Source of the DNA: Variovorax paradoxus
Lineage (GTDB): Bacteria; Pseudomonadota; Gammaproteobacteria; Burkholderiales; Burkholderiaceae_C
Length of the DNA stretch: 64,000 nt
Reading direction: 5' to 3'
Assembly (NCBI RefSeq): GCF_009755665.1
Contig: NZ_CP046622.1
Span: 1,178,001 to 1,242,000, forward strand
Below are positions 1 to 9,048 of this stretch, piece by piece. Position numbers and translations under genes: made by a program. Under the pieces are notes generated by a model, which was not told the origin of the DNA, ran no database searches, and was given only the letters and a program-made list of their open reading frames with translations. Numbering within the stretch: the first letter of the stretch is position 1; every line of letters starts with the position of its first letter.

Positions 1-520
1 AGAGCTTCTGCTGGAGCGCCTGCCGTTCTTCGAGGTCGTCGGCCAGGCGGTCGAGCACGAGGCCGAGATTGCCGCTCTGCTCGCCCGCGCCGATCACGGC
101 CGTGTAGATGGCCGAGAACTCGCGCGGGTGGGCCGCGAGCGCACGCGCGAAGGGCGAGCCCGCGTTGACTTCGGCGCGCAGCGACGCGACGAGGTTGCGC
201 TGCGGCTCGGTCTCGGCTTCGTCGGTGAGCGCCGTCAGTGCGCGCTCGAGCGGCAGGCCCGAAGACACCAAGCCTGCGAGCTGCCGCGTCCACACCGCGA
301 GACCGGTGGAGCTGAAGATCCTGGCGCCGCCACCCAGCCACCGACGCAGGCCGCCGCTGCCCGTGCCGTTGACGTGGCTGCTACCGACCGGCGTGACCGA
401 CAGCGGAATGAGCGCCTGCGCGCGCAGCAGGCTGCGGGCGCTGCGGGCAGTGTCGGCCTCGAGCACCCCCTGGCGCGACTGGCCGCTGGCATCGATGGCT
501 TCGAAGGAATAGGCGGGCAT
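1..520 (-). CDS. gspF: GspF, type II secretion inner-membrane protein (partial)
   Basis: GspF is the polytopic inner-membrane platform protein of the type II secretion system, contacting the GspE ATPase and GspL. The visible N-terminal 173 residues begin MPAYSFEAIDASGQ and carry the typical cytoplasmic first GspF domain, with VWTRQLAGLVSSGLPL and a later AVIGAGEQSGNLG segment. The gene continues past the left edge of the window, so its C-terminal half and the membrane segments are not seen. The ATG at 520 lies 15 bp after the gspE stop, so this is the next gene of the same minus-strand operon. Confidence 0.93.
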   Translation of the reverse strand, partial: MPAYSFEAIDASGQSRQGVLEADTARSARSLLRAQALIPLSVTPVGSSHVNGTGSGGLRRWLGGGARIFSSTGLAVWTRQLAGLVSSGLPLERALTALTDEAETEPQRNLVASLRAEVNAGSPFARALAAHPREFSAIYTAVIGAGEQSGNLGLVLDRLADDLEERQALQQKL

Positions 521-535
521 GGCAGAGCGAACAGA

Positions 536-1927
536 TTACTCGCGTGTGACCCGCAACAGCTCGGCGCGCGACGTGATGCCGGCCTGCACCAGCCGCTCGC
601 CGTCCTCGCGCATGGAGCGCAGGCCGCCGCGGGCGCCGGCTTCGAAGAGCTGGCTCTCGGCGGCCTTGCCGTGAATCAGCGCTTGCACTTCGTCGTCGGC
701 CACCAGCAATTCGAAGATGCCAGTGCGGCCCTGGTAGCCGGTCTGGCCGCAAACCTCGCAGCCGGCGCCACCGCATGCCGTGCACACCTTGCGCACCAGG
801 CGCTGGGCCAGCACGCCCAGGAGCGACGAGCTCAAGAGGAACGGTTCCACGCCCATGTCGGTGAGGCGCGTGACGGCACTGACCGAGTCGTTCGTGTGTA
901 GCGTGGCGAGCACCAGGTGGCCGGTGAGCGAAGCCTGGATGGCGATCTGCGCGGTTTCGAAATCGCGGATTTCGCCGATCATGATCACGTCCGGGTCCTG
1001 CCGCAGGATGGCGCGCAGCGCCTTCGCAAACGTGAGCTCGATCTTGGCGTTGATCTGTGTCTGGCCCACGCCCGGCAGCTCGTACTCGATGGGGTCTTCC
1101 ACCGTCATGATGTTGCTGCGGCTCGCGTCGAGCCGGGCCAGCGCGGCGTACAGCGTGGTGGTCTTGCCCGAGCCGGTCGGGCCGGTCACCAGGATGATGC
1201 CGTGCGGCTGTGCGATGAGTTTTTCAAAGCGCTCCAGCGTATCGCCCTGCATGCCGACGGATTCGAGCGTGAGCTTCGATTCGGTCTTGTCCAGGAGGCG
1301 CAGCACCGCGCGTTCTCCGTGGGCGCTTGGCAGCGTCGAAACGCGCACGTCGACCGCGCGGGTGCCGATGCGAAGGCTGATGCGGCCATCCTGCGGCAGC
1401 CGCTTCTCGGAAATGTCGAGGTCGGCCATGATCTTCAGGCGCGAGATCAGCGCGGCGTGCAGCGCGCGGTTGGGCTGCACCACCTCGCGCAGCGTGCCGT
1501 CGATGCGAAAGCGCACGGACGAAGTGCGCTCATAGGGCTCGATATGAATGTCGCTCGCGCCGTCGCGCGCGGCTTGCGTGAGCAGCGCATTCAGCATGCG
1601 GATGATGGGTGCATCGCCCGCGCTTTCGAGCAGATCTTCGACCGCGGGCAGTTCCTGCATCATGCGCGAGAGGTCGGCGTCGCTCTGCACCTCGCTCACC
1701 ACCGCGGCGGCGCTCGATTCGCCCTGCGCATAGGCCGCGCTGATGCGCTGCGCCAGCGGACCGTCGGCCAGCACTTCGAAGGCCTGCACGCCGTACTTGC
1801 GCGTGACTTCGCCGAGCGCGCTGCGCGAGGGATGGCTCGACATCCACAGCGTGTAGCGACCATCGTCGGCCTCTTCGAGCAGCAACTGCTGGCTGCGTGC
1901 GAACGCGTAGGGCAGGGGGTGGCGCAT
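536..1927 (-). CDS. gspE: GspE, type II secretion assembly ATPase
   Basis: This cytoplasmic ATPase drives pseudopilus assembly. The 463-residue reading from ATG 1927 shows Walker A GPTGSGKTTT, the Asp box around TVEDPIEY, Walker B DPDVIMIGEIRD and the His box LATLHTND. The frame stays open further upstream, but that stretch overlaps the end of gspD and has no GspE character, so I chose MRHPLPYAF. The C-terminal zinc site is compact: CTAC is followed after four residues by CEVC, whereas in many GspE/PilB proteins a loop of about 25-30 residues separates the two CxxC pairs. The gene sits 46 bp after gspD and directly before gspF. Confidence 0.95.
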   Translation of the reverse strand: MRHPLPYAFARSQQLLLEEADDGRYTLWMSSHPSRSALGEVTRKYGVQAFEVLADGPLAQRISAAYAQGESSAAAVVSEVQSDADLSRMMQELPAVEDLLESAGDAPIIRMLNALLTQAARDGASDIHIEPYERTSSVRFRIDGTLREVVQPNRALHAALISRLKIMADLDISEKRLPQDGRISLRIGTRAVDVRVSTLPSAHGERAVLRLLDKTESKLTLESVGMQGDTLERFEKLIAQPHGIILVTGPTGSGKTTTLYAALARLDASRSNIMTVEDPIEYELPGVGQTQINAKIELTFAKALRAILRQDPDVIMIGEIRDFETAQIAIQASLTGHLVLATLHTNDSVSAVTRLTDMGVEPFLLSSSLLGVLAQRLVRKVCTACGGAGCEVCGQTGYQGRTGIFELLVADDEVQALIHGKAAESQLFEAGARGGLRSMREDGERLVQAGITSRAELLRVTRE

Positions 1928-1973
1928 GGGCAGGATCGGCGGTGCGTTTTCGTAGGGGCGGCGGGCCGCGGCG

Positions 1974-4292
1974 TCAGGGCAATTCGCGCGAGCTGGTCGG
2001 GTCGGCCGTGGGCGGTAAGGCGCCGCGCAGCGGGCTCGGGCGCAGGCTGCGCGTGTCGGCCGGTGGGCGCGGCGGCGGAATGAGCTGCGTGCCCTGGATG
2101 CGCTCGCTGCTGCTGTTGCTGCTGCTTGTGCGGTCGGGGCGCGGCGCCGGTGCTTCTGGCAGAACGGGTGCGGAGTCCACCCCGCGCAGCATGATGTTGT
2201 CGGTGTTCGGCTGCGTGCGCTGCTGCATGCCGCGGATCTCGTCGTAGCGGTCGTAGGCAAACGCTTCAGTCGAGGCGCCGTCGCGCATGACGGCCGGGCG
2301 CAGGAACATCATCAGGTTGCTCTTGTTGCGCGTACGGATCTCGTTCTTGAACAGGTTGCCGAGCACCGGAATGTCGCCCGCCACCGGCACTTTCTCGACC
2401 GTGTTGCCGTAGTCGTCTGACAGCAGCCCGCCGAGCATGACGAGGCCGCCGTCTTCCACCAGCACGCTCGATTCGATCGAGCGCTTGTTGGTGGTCGGGC
2501 CGTTGGGGTTGTTGATGGTGTTGCCGTCGACCGTCGAGGTCTCCTGGAAGATGCTCATCTTCACGGTGCCGTTCTCGTTGATGGTCGGGCGCACACGCAG
2601 CGTGAGGCCCACGTCCTTGCGCTCCACCGTGGTGAACGGGTTGATGCCCACCGAGCCCGAAGTGCTGGCGTACTGGCCGGTGACGAAGGGCACGTTCTGG
2701 CCGATGACGATCTTGGCCTCTTCGTTGTCCAGCGTCAGCAGGTTGGGCGTCGAGAGCACGTTCGCGTCGCCGTCGCTGTTGAAGAAGTTTGCGATGGCGC
2801 CCAGGATGTATTGTCCGCCGATCTTGCCGGCGATGCCGAGGTTCAGCCCCGACGAAGGCCGCACGCCGGCCACGTCGCGCGTGGCCAGCGCCTGTGTCAG
2901 CGCCAGGATGTTGGCGCTGGCCAGGCTCGAATTGGTGCCGATGACCGCGTTGTTGCCCAGCGCGCTTTGCCACTGCACGCCGAAGTTGGCGGCCTTCTTG
3001 GCGCTGACCTCGACGATCAGCGCCTCGATCATCACCTGTGCACGCCGGCCGTCGAGCTTGTCGATCACCGCGCGCATCTGCCGGTATTGCGGCTCGGGCG
3101 CCGTGATGATCAGCGAGTTGGTGGAGGGGTCGGCCTGGATCTGCCCGCCGGTCGAGGGCTGGTTGGCGTTGTTCAGCGGCGCATTGGCGGCCGCCGAGCC
3201 GCCTTGGCCGCTGAGGCTCGTCTGCTGCATGGCCTGCGGAATGCTGGCTTGCGGCTGCGCCTGGCCACCACCGCCCGCAGCGCCCGGTGAGCCCGGCGTG
3301 CCGGGCAGCTGGTTGGCGGCCATGGCGGCGCGCAGCGTGGCCGCAAGGCGCACGGCGTCGGCGTTCTTCAGGTAGACCACGTAGATGTTGCCGGCCGCGC
3401 CGTTGCTGCTTTCCGCAGGCGCGCGGTCGAGCTTTTCGACCAGCGTGCGCACCAGCGCGGCACGCGCCGGATTGGCCGCGCGCAGGATGAGTGCATTGCT
3501 GCGCGGGTCGGCCATCAGGGTGGTGCGGAAGGAAGCGTCGGCTGTGCCCGGCGCGGCGGCGCCCGGTGCGCCCGAGCCGCTGCCGTCGACTAGGCGGGTG
3601 ATCAGCGGCAGCATGTCCGTGGCAATCGAGTGCTTGAGCGGAATCACCTCGATGTCCGACGCGTTGGGCACGTCGAGCGCCGCGATGATGCGGCTCAAGC
3701 GGCGCATGTTGTCCGCGTAGTCGGTGATCACGAGCGAGTTGTTGCCCGGGTTCACGTTGATGGTGTTGTTGGGCGGAATGAGCGGGCGCAGCACCGGCAG
3801 CAGGCTGTTGGCGGACTCGTAGTTGAGCCTGAAGATCTGCGTGACGATCTGGTTGCCAGCCACCGAGCCTGCGCTGGGCGTGGCCGTATTGACCGTTTGT
3901 GTCTGCAGCTTGGCGTCGGCCTCGGGCACCACCTTGTAGAGCCCTTCGGACTCCACCACCGCGAAGCCCTGCAGCCGCAGCGCGGAGGCAAACTGGTTGA
4001 ACGCGGCGGCCGGCGCAATGGCGCGGTCGGTGACGAGGTTCATGGTGCCCTTGACGCGCGGGTCGACCACCACGTCGCGGCCGGTTACCACTGCCATGGT
4101 GCGCGCCACAGCCTCGATGTCGGCATTGGCGAAATTGAGCGTGATGGGTTCGCCACGGCGCGGCGCATCGGGGCTGGCGGCTTGCGCGAAGGCGGGCGGC
4201 ACGGCCTGCAGGAAGGTGGCGGCGATCAGCATCTGCGCTGCGAGTGCAACGATGCCGAGGCGGCTGCCGTGCGAAGTCAATGGCTTCATCAT
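1974..4292 (-). CDS. gspD: GspD, type II secretion outer-membrane secretin
   Basis: GspD forms the multimeric outer-membrane channel of the secretion system. The protein (772 residues from ATG 4292) has an N-terminal signal sequence (hydrophobic LGIVALAAQMLIAATFL), the N0-N3 periplasmic domains with ITDYADNMRRL-type repeats, a Gly/Gln-rich insert in the N3 region around residues 320-380, and a C-terminal secretin domain containing VPFVTGQY and RKDVGLTLRVRP. A Ser/Pro-rich tail follows and may be the pilotin-binding end. Two adjacent ATGs (4292 and 4289) could serve as start; a TTG lies two codons earlier. The gspN stop is only 2 bp upstream, so translation is probably coupled. Confidence 0.95.
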   Translation of the reverse strand: MMKPLTSHGSRLGIVALAAQMLIAATFLQAVPPAFAQAASPDAPRRGEPITLNFANADIEAVARTMAVVTGRDVVVDPRVKGTMNLVTDRAIAPAAAFNQFASALRLQGFAVVESEGLYKVVPEADAKLQTQTVNTATPSAGSVAGNQIVTQIFRLNYESANSLLPVLRPLIPPNNTINVNPGNNSLVITDYADNMRRLSRIIAALDVPNASDIEVIPLKHSIATDMLPLITRLVDGSGSGAPGAAAPGTADASFRTTLMADPRSNALILRAANPARAALVRTLVEKLDRAPAESSNGAAGNIYVVYLKNADAVRLAATLRAAMAANQLPGTPGSPGAAGGGGQAQPQASIPQAMQQTSLSGQGGSAAANAPLNNANQPSTGGQIQADPSTNSLIITAPEPQYRQMRAVIDKLDGRRAQVMIEALIVEVSAKKAANFGVQWQSALGNNAVIGTNSSLASANILALTQALATRDVAGVRPSSGLNLGIAGKIGGQYILGAIANFFNSDGDANVLSTPNLLTLDNEEAKIVIGQNVPFVTGQYASTSGSVGINPFTTVERKDVGLTLRVRPTINENGTVKMSIFQETSTVDGNTINNPNGPTTNKRSIESSVLVEDGGLVMLGGLLSDDYGNTVEKVPVAGDIPVLGNLFKNEIRTRNKSNLMMFLRPAVMRDGASTEAFAYDRYDEIRGMQQRTQPNTDNIMLRGVDSAPVLPEAPAPRPDRTSSSNSSSERIQGTQLIPPPRPPADTRSLRPSPLRGALPPTADPTSSRELP

Positions 4293-4294
4293 GA

Positions 4295-5095
4295 TCAACC
4301 CAGGGTGATGATCGAACGCGTGTTGTCACGCCGTCCGATGATGTTCAACAAATTGGAAAGTGCGTCTTCGCGGCCGGGTGCGGCACTCGCTTCGCCGTTG
4401 AAGCGAAAGGCCGTGCCGTTCCAGCTGCCGCTGCCGTTCAGCTGCAGGCTGCCTTCGCGCGTGCTCAGCAGCAGGCTCGGCCGGCTTCCGCCTTCGAGCG
4501 TGAGCCGGTAGCTGCCCATCGGCTTCAGGGTGGAAAGGCTCGACGACACATCGGTGGCGTCGAGCGTGGCCTGGCCCGCGATGCGCAGCACGGGGCCGTC
4601 CCACTGCATCGACAAGGCCTTGGTGGAAAGATCGAGCGTGCCCTCGAGCTTGAGCGTGTTCCAGGGGGCGCCAAGGCCCGTCAGCAAGGTGGCGGGCCAG
4701 CGCGAGCTGCCGTCGCCCCACTGCAGCTGCATGCCGTCCGCGCGTGGGCTGGCCTTGAGCTGGAGCGGCCGGGCCGCGCAGCAGGGCAGGTCGAGCACGG
4801 CGAACATGCCGTTCCAGGTGGGCCGCATGCGCCAGTTGAGGGAGCCGGGCAGCGACACCGCCTCGGCGCCCCCTGCGCCGCTTGCAAGCACCACCGCCGC
4901 CGCACCGTTCCAGACGGTGCCGCGCGGGTTGACGAGCAGCAGCCGGCCCTGGCTCCAGTTTGAAAGTGCCGAGGCCAGCCACCGGGCGGGCGCGAACAGA
5001 ACAAGCGCGAGCAGTGCGCCGATTACGATGCCCAGCAAGGCCCAGCGCCAGCCGCGGGGTGGCGTGGGTTCGGAAAGGGAAGAGCGCGTCACCAT
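4295..5095 (-). CDS. gspN: GspN, type II secretion accessory protein
   Basis: The 266-residue product has one N-terminal membrane anchor (WRWALLGIVIGALLALVLF) and a periplasmic region typical of the T2SSN family, including RLLLVNPRGTVWNG near the anchor and alternating beta-strand segments afterwards. GspN is present only in some type II systems and its exact role is unclear. It is placed between gspM and gspD, the usual position in beta-proteobacterial gsp operons. Confidence 0.85.
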   Translation of the reverse strand: MVTRSSLSEPTPPRGWRWALLGIVIGALLALVLFAPARWLASALSNWSQGRLLLVNPRGTVWNGAAAVVLASGAGGAEAVSLPGSLNWRMRPTWNGMFAVLDLPCCAARPLQLKASPRADGMQLQWGDGSSRWPATLLTGLGAPWNTLKLEGTLDLSTKALSMQWDGPVLRIAGQATLDATDVSSSLSTLKPMGSYRLTLEGGSRPSLLLSTREGSLQLNGSGSWNGTAFRFNGEASAAPGREDALSNLLNIIGRRDNTRSIITLG

Positions 5096-5111
5096 GCGGC
5101 GGTGCTCGTGC

Positions 5112-5642
5112 TCAACGGGCCGCGGGCAGCGCCATCACCAGCGTGCCCTCCCAGCGCACCTTCGGGGGTTGCGGGTCTTTGCTGCCCGCCGACGGCGGCG
5201 CCGCGGCGGCCCGGGTCAGGTGGGCTTCGCGCGGCACGGCGTGGGCGTTGCCGCGTGCTTGCGAGAGCCACTGGGCCAGGTCGTCCGGCGTGGCGCGCAG
5301 CGTGACGGTGGCGGCACCATCGCCGCTGGCGGTAACGAGCTGGGCATTGGTGCCCAGGCTCTGGCGCACGGAAGTTTCGAGGGCACGCAGCGCGTCGTCG
5401 CGGTTCAGCCGGGGTTGGGCCTGCAGCGCCTTTGCGCGGTTCTGCAAAGTGGCCATCTGCTGCAACTGCGCGTCGAGCCGCGCGTGTTCGGCGGGTGCCG
5501 CGGTGAGGGTTCGCAAGGCGGGTGCGAGCGCAATCCACCACAGCAGCGTGAGCGCCACGAGCGTCACGGCAATGGCGACCATGCGCCGCTCGCGCAGCTC
5601 GAGCGCAGCCCAGCGGGCCCGGAGTTGTTCGGTGACGTTCAT
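5112..5642 (-). CDS. gspM: GspM, type II secretion inner-membrane protein
   Basis: GspM is a bitopic inner-membrane protein that stabilises GspL. The 176-residue reading from ATG 5642 starts with a short cytoplasmic tail (MNVTEQLRARWAALELRERR), then one transmembrane helix (MVAIAVTLVALTLLWWIAL) and a periplasmic coiled-coil/ferredoxin-like region. The start codon overlaps the gspL stop (ATGA), which fixes the start; the frame is open further upstream only as a shadow of gspL. Confidence 0.9.
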   Translation of the reverse strand: MNVTEQLRARWAALELRERRMVAIAVTLVALTLLWWIALAPALRTLTAAPAEHARLDAQLQQMATLQNRAKALQAQPRLNRDDALRALETSVRQSLGTNAQLVTASGDGAATVTLRATPDDLAQWLSQARGNAHAVPREAHLTRAAAAPPSAGSKDPQPPKVRWEGTLVMALPAAR

Positions 5643-6850
5643 CGCGAAGCCTCGGCTTGCACCAGCAGCAGATCGCCTTCGGCGCGCACGCTGTAGCCAC
5701 GCGGGCCCATGGCACTGGAGAGCCGCGTGAGCTCGGAAGGCTGCAGGCCCAGGCCGCGCAAACGCAGCTGGCCGGCGCTGTAGTCGACGGCGGTGGGTAT
5801 GCGGCCCGGCGGGAGATTGGTGGCGAGCGCACCAATCATCGGTTCGAAGTCGCTGCCTGCGACGTCGCCCACGGCCTGCTGAAGCGCCGCGACTTCGCGG
5901 GCCATTTGCACGGGCGCATCGACCACCAGCTTTACGGAGGGAAAGGTCTCGGTCAACATGGTCTTGACGGCCTGGCGCTTGGCGTCGAGGGCATTGCGTT
6001 CCTTCCAGGCCCAGGCGTTGAGGCCGACCAGTTGCGTGAGCAGCAGGGCGATGACGCCCCAGCGCGCGGCGCGCCATTCGGGCGCGAAGCGAAGCGTCTG
6101 GACCACAGATGCAAATTTCTTGCCGGCGCGGGCGCGGCCGGTGACGGCGAGATCGAACTGCGCAAGCTCCCAGGGCGAGCGCGTGGCCTGCAGCCAGCGC
6201 TGCGGCGCCTGCACGATGGGCACCCGGCGCTCGAGCAGTTGCTCGGCGGCTTCGGCGACGGCGGGTTCGGCGGTGATGACCGCGGTATCGAGCGGCAGGC
6301 TGCCGGAGAGCGCCAGCCCGGCACCCGCAAGCGGCAGCGACACCACGCCGTCGGCGTCGCACACCGCGAGTTGCGGCGCCTCGGCTTCGCCAGTGATCTG
6401 CAAGAGCGGCGGGCCGTCGGCCGGTTGCGGTGCGAATTCAGGAACGATGCGCACCACGCGCCGCCCCGCCGACTCGAGCCCCTGCACCACGCTGCGCAGC
6501 CAGATGCGGTTGCAGGCCGCCACCCACACCGGCGCGCCGGCCTTGGCATCGGGTTCGAGTGCAAAGTGCAATGCCTCGGGTTCGTCGAGCAGATGCTCTT
6601 CGAGCAGGCCGTCGAGTACGGCGCGCAGCTTGGAAGTGCTGCCCATGCTGCCTTTGGGCAGGGTGACGCGGTGCCAGGAGAGTGCCGCGGCGGGAATGCC
6701 GAGCGTGACTTCCGCGCTGGCCGGCAGCAGCGGGAGCAGCGCGCGGCCATGGTTGCGCAAAGCGATGCCGTCGTCGCCTGCCTGGGCCCAGTCGTACTCG
6801 CCCGCGGCGTCCGCCGGAGGAAGGGGGGCAATGAGCAACAGCGGTGTCAT
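5639..6850 (-). CDS. gspL: GspL, type II secretion inner-membrane protein
   Basis: GspL recruits the GspE ATPase to the inner membrane. The 403-residue protein has the actin-like cytoplasmic domain over its first ~245 residues, one transmembrane segment (WGVIALLLTQLVGLNAWAW) and a periplasmic domain. It overlaps gspM by 4 bp (ATGA). A 136-bp gap containing a small stem-loop separates it from gspK, the largest gap in the operon. Confidence 0.92.
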   Translation of the reverse strand: MTPLLLIAPLPPADAAGEYDWAQAGDDGIALRNHGRALLPLLPASAEVTLGIPAAALSWHRVTLPKGSMGSTSKLRAVLDGLLEEHLLDEPEALHFALEPDAKAGAPVWVAACNRIWLRSVVQGLESAGRRVVRIVPEFAPQPADGPPLLQITGEAEAPQLAVCDADGVVSLPLAGAGLALSGSLPLDTAVITAEPAVAEAAEQLLERRVPIVQAPQRWLQATRSPWELAQFDLAVTGRARAGKKFASVVQTLRFAPEWRAARWGVIALLLTQLVGLNAWAWKERNALDAKRQAVKTMLTETFPSVKLVVDAPVQMAREVAALQQAVGDVAGSDFEPMIGALATNLPPGRIPTAVDYSAGQLRLRGLGLQPSELTRLSSAMGPRGYSVRAEGDLLLVQAEASR

Positions 6851-6899
6851 TTCGATTTCGGAAGGGCGGGTGATTGTAGGGGCGCGGTTATTGCGCGGG

Positions 6900-6918
6900 C
6901 GCTACTTTATTTGTAGCG
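6900..6918. repeat. small stem-loop between gspK and gspL
   Basis: A perfect 6-bp inverted repeat (cgctac / gtagcg) encloses the 7-base AT-rich loop tttattt, within the only sizeable gap in the gsp operon. It lacks a strong U-tract, so a processing or mRNA-stability hairpin is as likely as a terminator. Confidence 0.5.
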
Positions 6919-6986
6919 TGTGACGTAGATACGACGGGCATTGGGCGATGCTTTTGGGGCAAGAAAACCGGTGGAAGAAGCCGCAC

Positions 6987-7988
6987 TCAGGGTTTAGCCG
7001 GAGGGGCCGTCATGCCGGCCCCGCGATTGCGCCAGATCGTCTTCACGGTGACGCCGTCGCGCTGCAGCAGCGAGCGCTCTTCCACCCAGGTGCGGTCGAG
7101 CCGCAGCCGGCCGTAGACCTCGAAGAACTGGGTGCTCACGCTGTGCTGGGCGGCATTGAACTGCGTGCCGCCGTTGGGGAGGGTGGCGTTGGCATCGGCA
7201 ATCTGCTTGAAGAACGAGCGGGTGCGCTTTTCGACCAGCTGGCGCGCATCGCTGATGGTGAGGGAGGGCAAGCTGGCGCTGATGGCCTCGGCGCTTGCGG
7301 TGTTGATGTTGAGCGGAGTCCGTATCGGCAGGACCGTCACGTAGGGCTCGAGGGCGGCCGCGGTCGACGGCGAAAGGCCGAGCCACACCAGCTGCGAAAC
7401 CTCTTGCGGCATGAGCGGCGCGGCGCCGGCATCGCCTCCGCCGGCCGGGTCAGTCCCAGTTGCCAGTGCGCGCACGAGCGAGCTCGTCATCACGCTGAGC
7501 TCCGAGGCCGGCAGGCCCAGGATGTTGAACAGCTTGGTGAAGGTGGCAACGCTCGCCGGTACGGGTTTGTTGCCGTCGACCAGCGACAGCACGTTGAGCT
7601 TGGACTGCGCATCGACGATGCGGCCCGACAGAAACGCGTCGGGCAGGCCTTCGAGGTTGTCGCTCGCCACGTTTCTCTCGGCCGACAGAAAGCTGGTGAG
7701 CCGCGCCTCCGCGAGCGGCACGGCCCACGGCTCGGCCAGATGGTCGGGCCCACCGGTGAGGGCGTCTTCGCGCAGGATGAGGCGCGACCAGTCGAGCGCG
7801 CCGATCAGCACCCACGCGGCCTGCACGCGCCCGCGTTCGGCGGCTTCGACCTCGGACGCGCGCCATTGCTGCCACAGCGCCGCTGCGGAGAAGGTCGCGA
7901 CCAGCATCACGGTGAGCATCGCCGCGAGCAAAGCGGCGCCGCGTTGGCGGTGCGAGAGTTGGCGGCTTGCGAGGAAGGGTGCGGTCAT
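6987..7988 (-). CDS. gspK: GspK, type II secretion minor pseudopilin
   Basis: GspK caps the pseudopilus tip together with GspI and GspJ. The 333-residue protein has a prepilin-like N-terminus (QRGAALLAAMLTVMLVATF) with the large helical insertion typical of GspK. Its start overlaps the gspJ stop by 4 bp. The later part contains PLNINTASAEAI, a segment often seen in this family. GspK characteristically lacks the usual Glu5 of other pseudopilins, and that is also true here. Confidence 0.92.
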   Translation of the reverse strand: MTAPFLASRQLSHRQRGAALLAAMLTVMLVATFSAAALWQQWRASEVEAAERGRVQAAWVLIGALDWSRLILREDALTGGPDHLAEPWAVPLAEARLTSFLSAERNVASDNLEGLPDAFLSGRIVDAQSKLNVLSLVDGNKPVPASVATFTKLFNILGLPASELSVMTSSLVRALATGTDPAGGGDAGAAPLMPQEVSQLVWLGLSPSTAAALEPYVTVLPIRTPLNINTASAEAISASLPSLTISDARQLVEKRTRSFFKQIADANATLPNGGTQFNAAQHSVSTQFFEVYGRLRLDRTWVEERSLLQRDGVTVKTIWRNRGAGMTAPPAKP

Positions 7989-8674
7989 GATCGCGGCGCC
8001 CCCACCGTGGGTTTGACCCAGTCGCGCGTGAGCGTGCCCGCCAGCCCTTCGCCGGGAGCGAGGCTTAGCACCAGGCGAATGCCGTCAGGCATGTTCACGG
8101 TGGCGCCTGTCGGGTTGGAGAGGTTCGCCGGATTGGGTGCGCCGGTCGGCAACTCGCCCGCGGGCGTCCAGGTGTTTTCGCGAAAGTAGTAGAGCTGCCA
8201 GCTGTCCACCGGCATCAGGGCGACGTCTCCGGCGCCGCCTTCCTGCGCCCAGGAGGCGGCCATGTTCCAGGCCTGCTGCCATTCGCCGCGCGTGGTGAAG
8301 GGCGGCGACTGCCAGCGCCGCCAGCGGGTACCGTCGGCACCGGAGCGCAGCGTCCATGCCACCACGTGCATGGCGGGCGCCGCCGCATCGCTGCCGCGCC
8401 GGGTGAGCCGCAGCACGCGGCCGTTCCAATCGATGGGGCGGGTTTGCGCCAGCGCGGTCACCGCGTCGAGATCGGCGCTCCATTGCGCCAGCGTGGTCTG
8501 CAGCGTCAGCACCGCGTCGGCGCGCTGCTGGTTCTGCGTGGTGGCGCGCGACATGCCGTCGAGCCCGCGCCAGCTTACAAGCGCCAGCAGCGCCATCACG
8601 GCAACGGCCACGAGCAGTTCGATCAGGGTGAAGCCCGGCCGGCTTTTTCTTTGCTGGCGTGCGGTGCGGCGCAT
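7985..8674 (-). CDS. gspJ: GspJ, type II secretion minor pseudopilin
   Basis: The product (229 residues) has a class III prepilin signal, RPGFTLIELLVAVAVMALLA, with cleavage expected after the Gly by prepilin peptidase GspO, which is not encoded in this window. GspJ forms the pseudopilus tip with GspI and GspK. Its ATG overlaps the gspI stop (TGATG). Confidence 0.92.
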   Translation of the reverse strand: MRRTARQQRKSRPGFTLIELLVAVAVMALLALVSWRGLDGMSRATTQNQQRADAVLTLQTTLAQWSADLDAVTALAQTRPIDWNGRVLRLTRRGSDAAAPAMHVVAWTLRSGADGTRWRRWQSPPFTTRGEWQQAWNMAASWAQEGGAGDVALMPVDSWQLYYFRENTWTPAGELPTGAPNPANLSNPTGATVNMPDGIRLVLSLAPGEGLAGTLTRDWVKPTVGAPRS

Positions 8675-9048
8675 CAGAAGCGGCCCACCACGGTAGAGAT
8701 GCGCAGCACCGGGGCGTTCGATTCATCGCGCACCTGCACGTCCACTCGCCGGAAATTCGGGTTGAGCGTGGCTATGGTGGAGGTGGTCACGTTGAACGAA
8801 ACGCCGGCCTGCACGCAGATCGAACCCGAATCGCCCACCGCCGGCATTTGCCGTGCGAGCCGCGCCTTCGCGAGCTCGTTCTCTGCGCACAGGTCGGCCA
8901 GCAGAAGATCCGACTGGCGCTGCGCATTGCGCGTGAGCGACATGGTGGCCTGCGAACCCGCCGCCAGCGCCAGCGCCACGATGCCGAGCGCAATCAGCAC
9001 TTCGATCAGCGTGAATCCGCCGCATGCCGAACGCTGCCGAATGCTCAT
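8674..9048 (-). CDS. gspI: GspI, type II secretion minor pseudopilin
   Basis: The 124-residue product carries the prepilin motif GGFTLIEVLIALGIVALALA near its N-terminus followed by a small globular domain. I chose ATG 9048 because it overlaps the gspH stop and puts the processing site about 12 residues from the start; the frame stays open upstream without pseudopilin character. GspI nucleates the minor-pseudopilin tip complex. Confidence 0.92.
   Translation of the reverse strand: MSIRQRSACGGFTLIEVLIALGIVALALAAGSQATMSLTRNAQRQSDLLLADLCAENELAKARLARQMPAVGDSGSICVQAGVSFNVTTSTIATLNPNFRRVDVQVRDESNAPVLRISTVVGRF

Noticed and set aside
6900-6918. Possible terminator splitting the gsp operon
   Set aside because: Stem is only 6 bp and there is no U-tract; spacing and order fit one operon.
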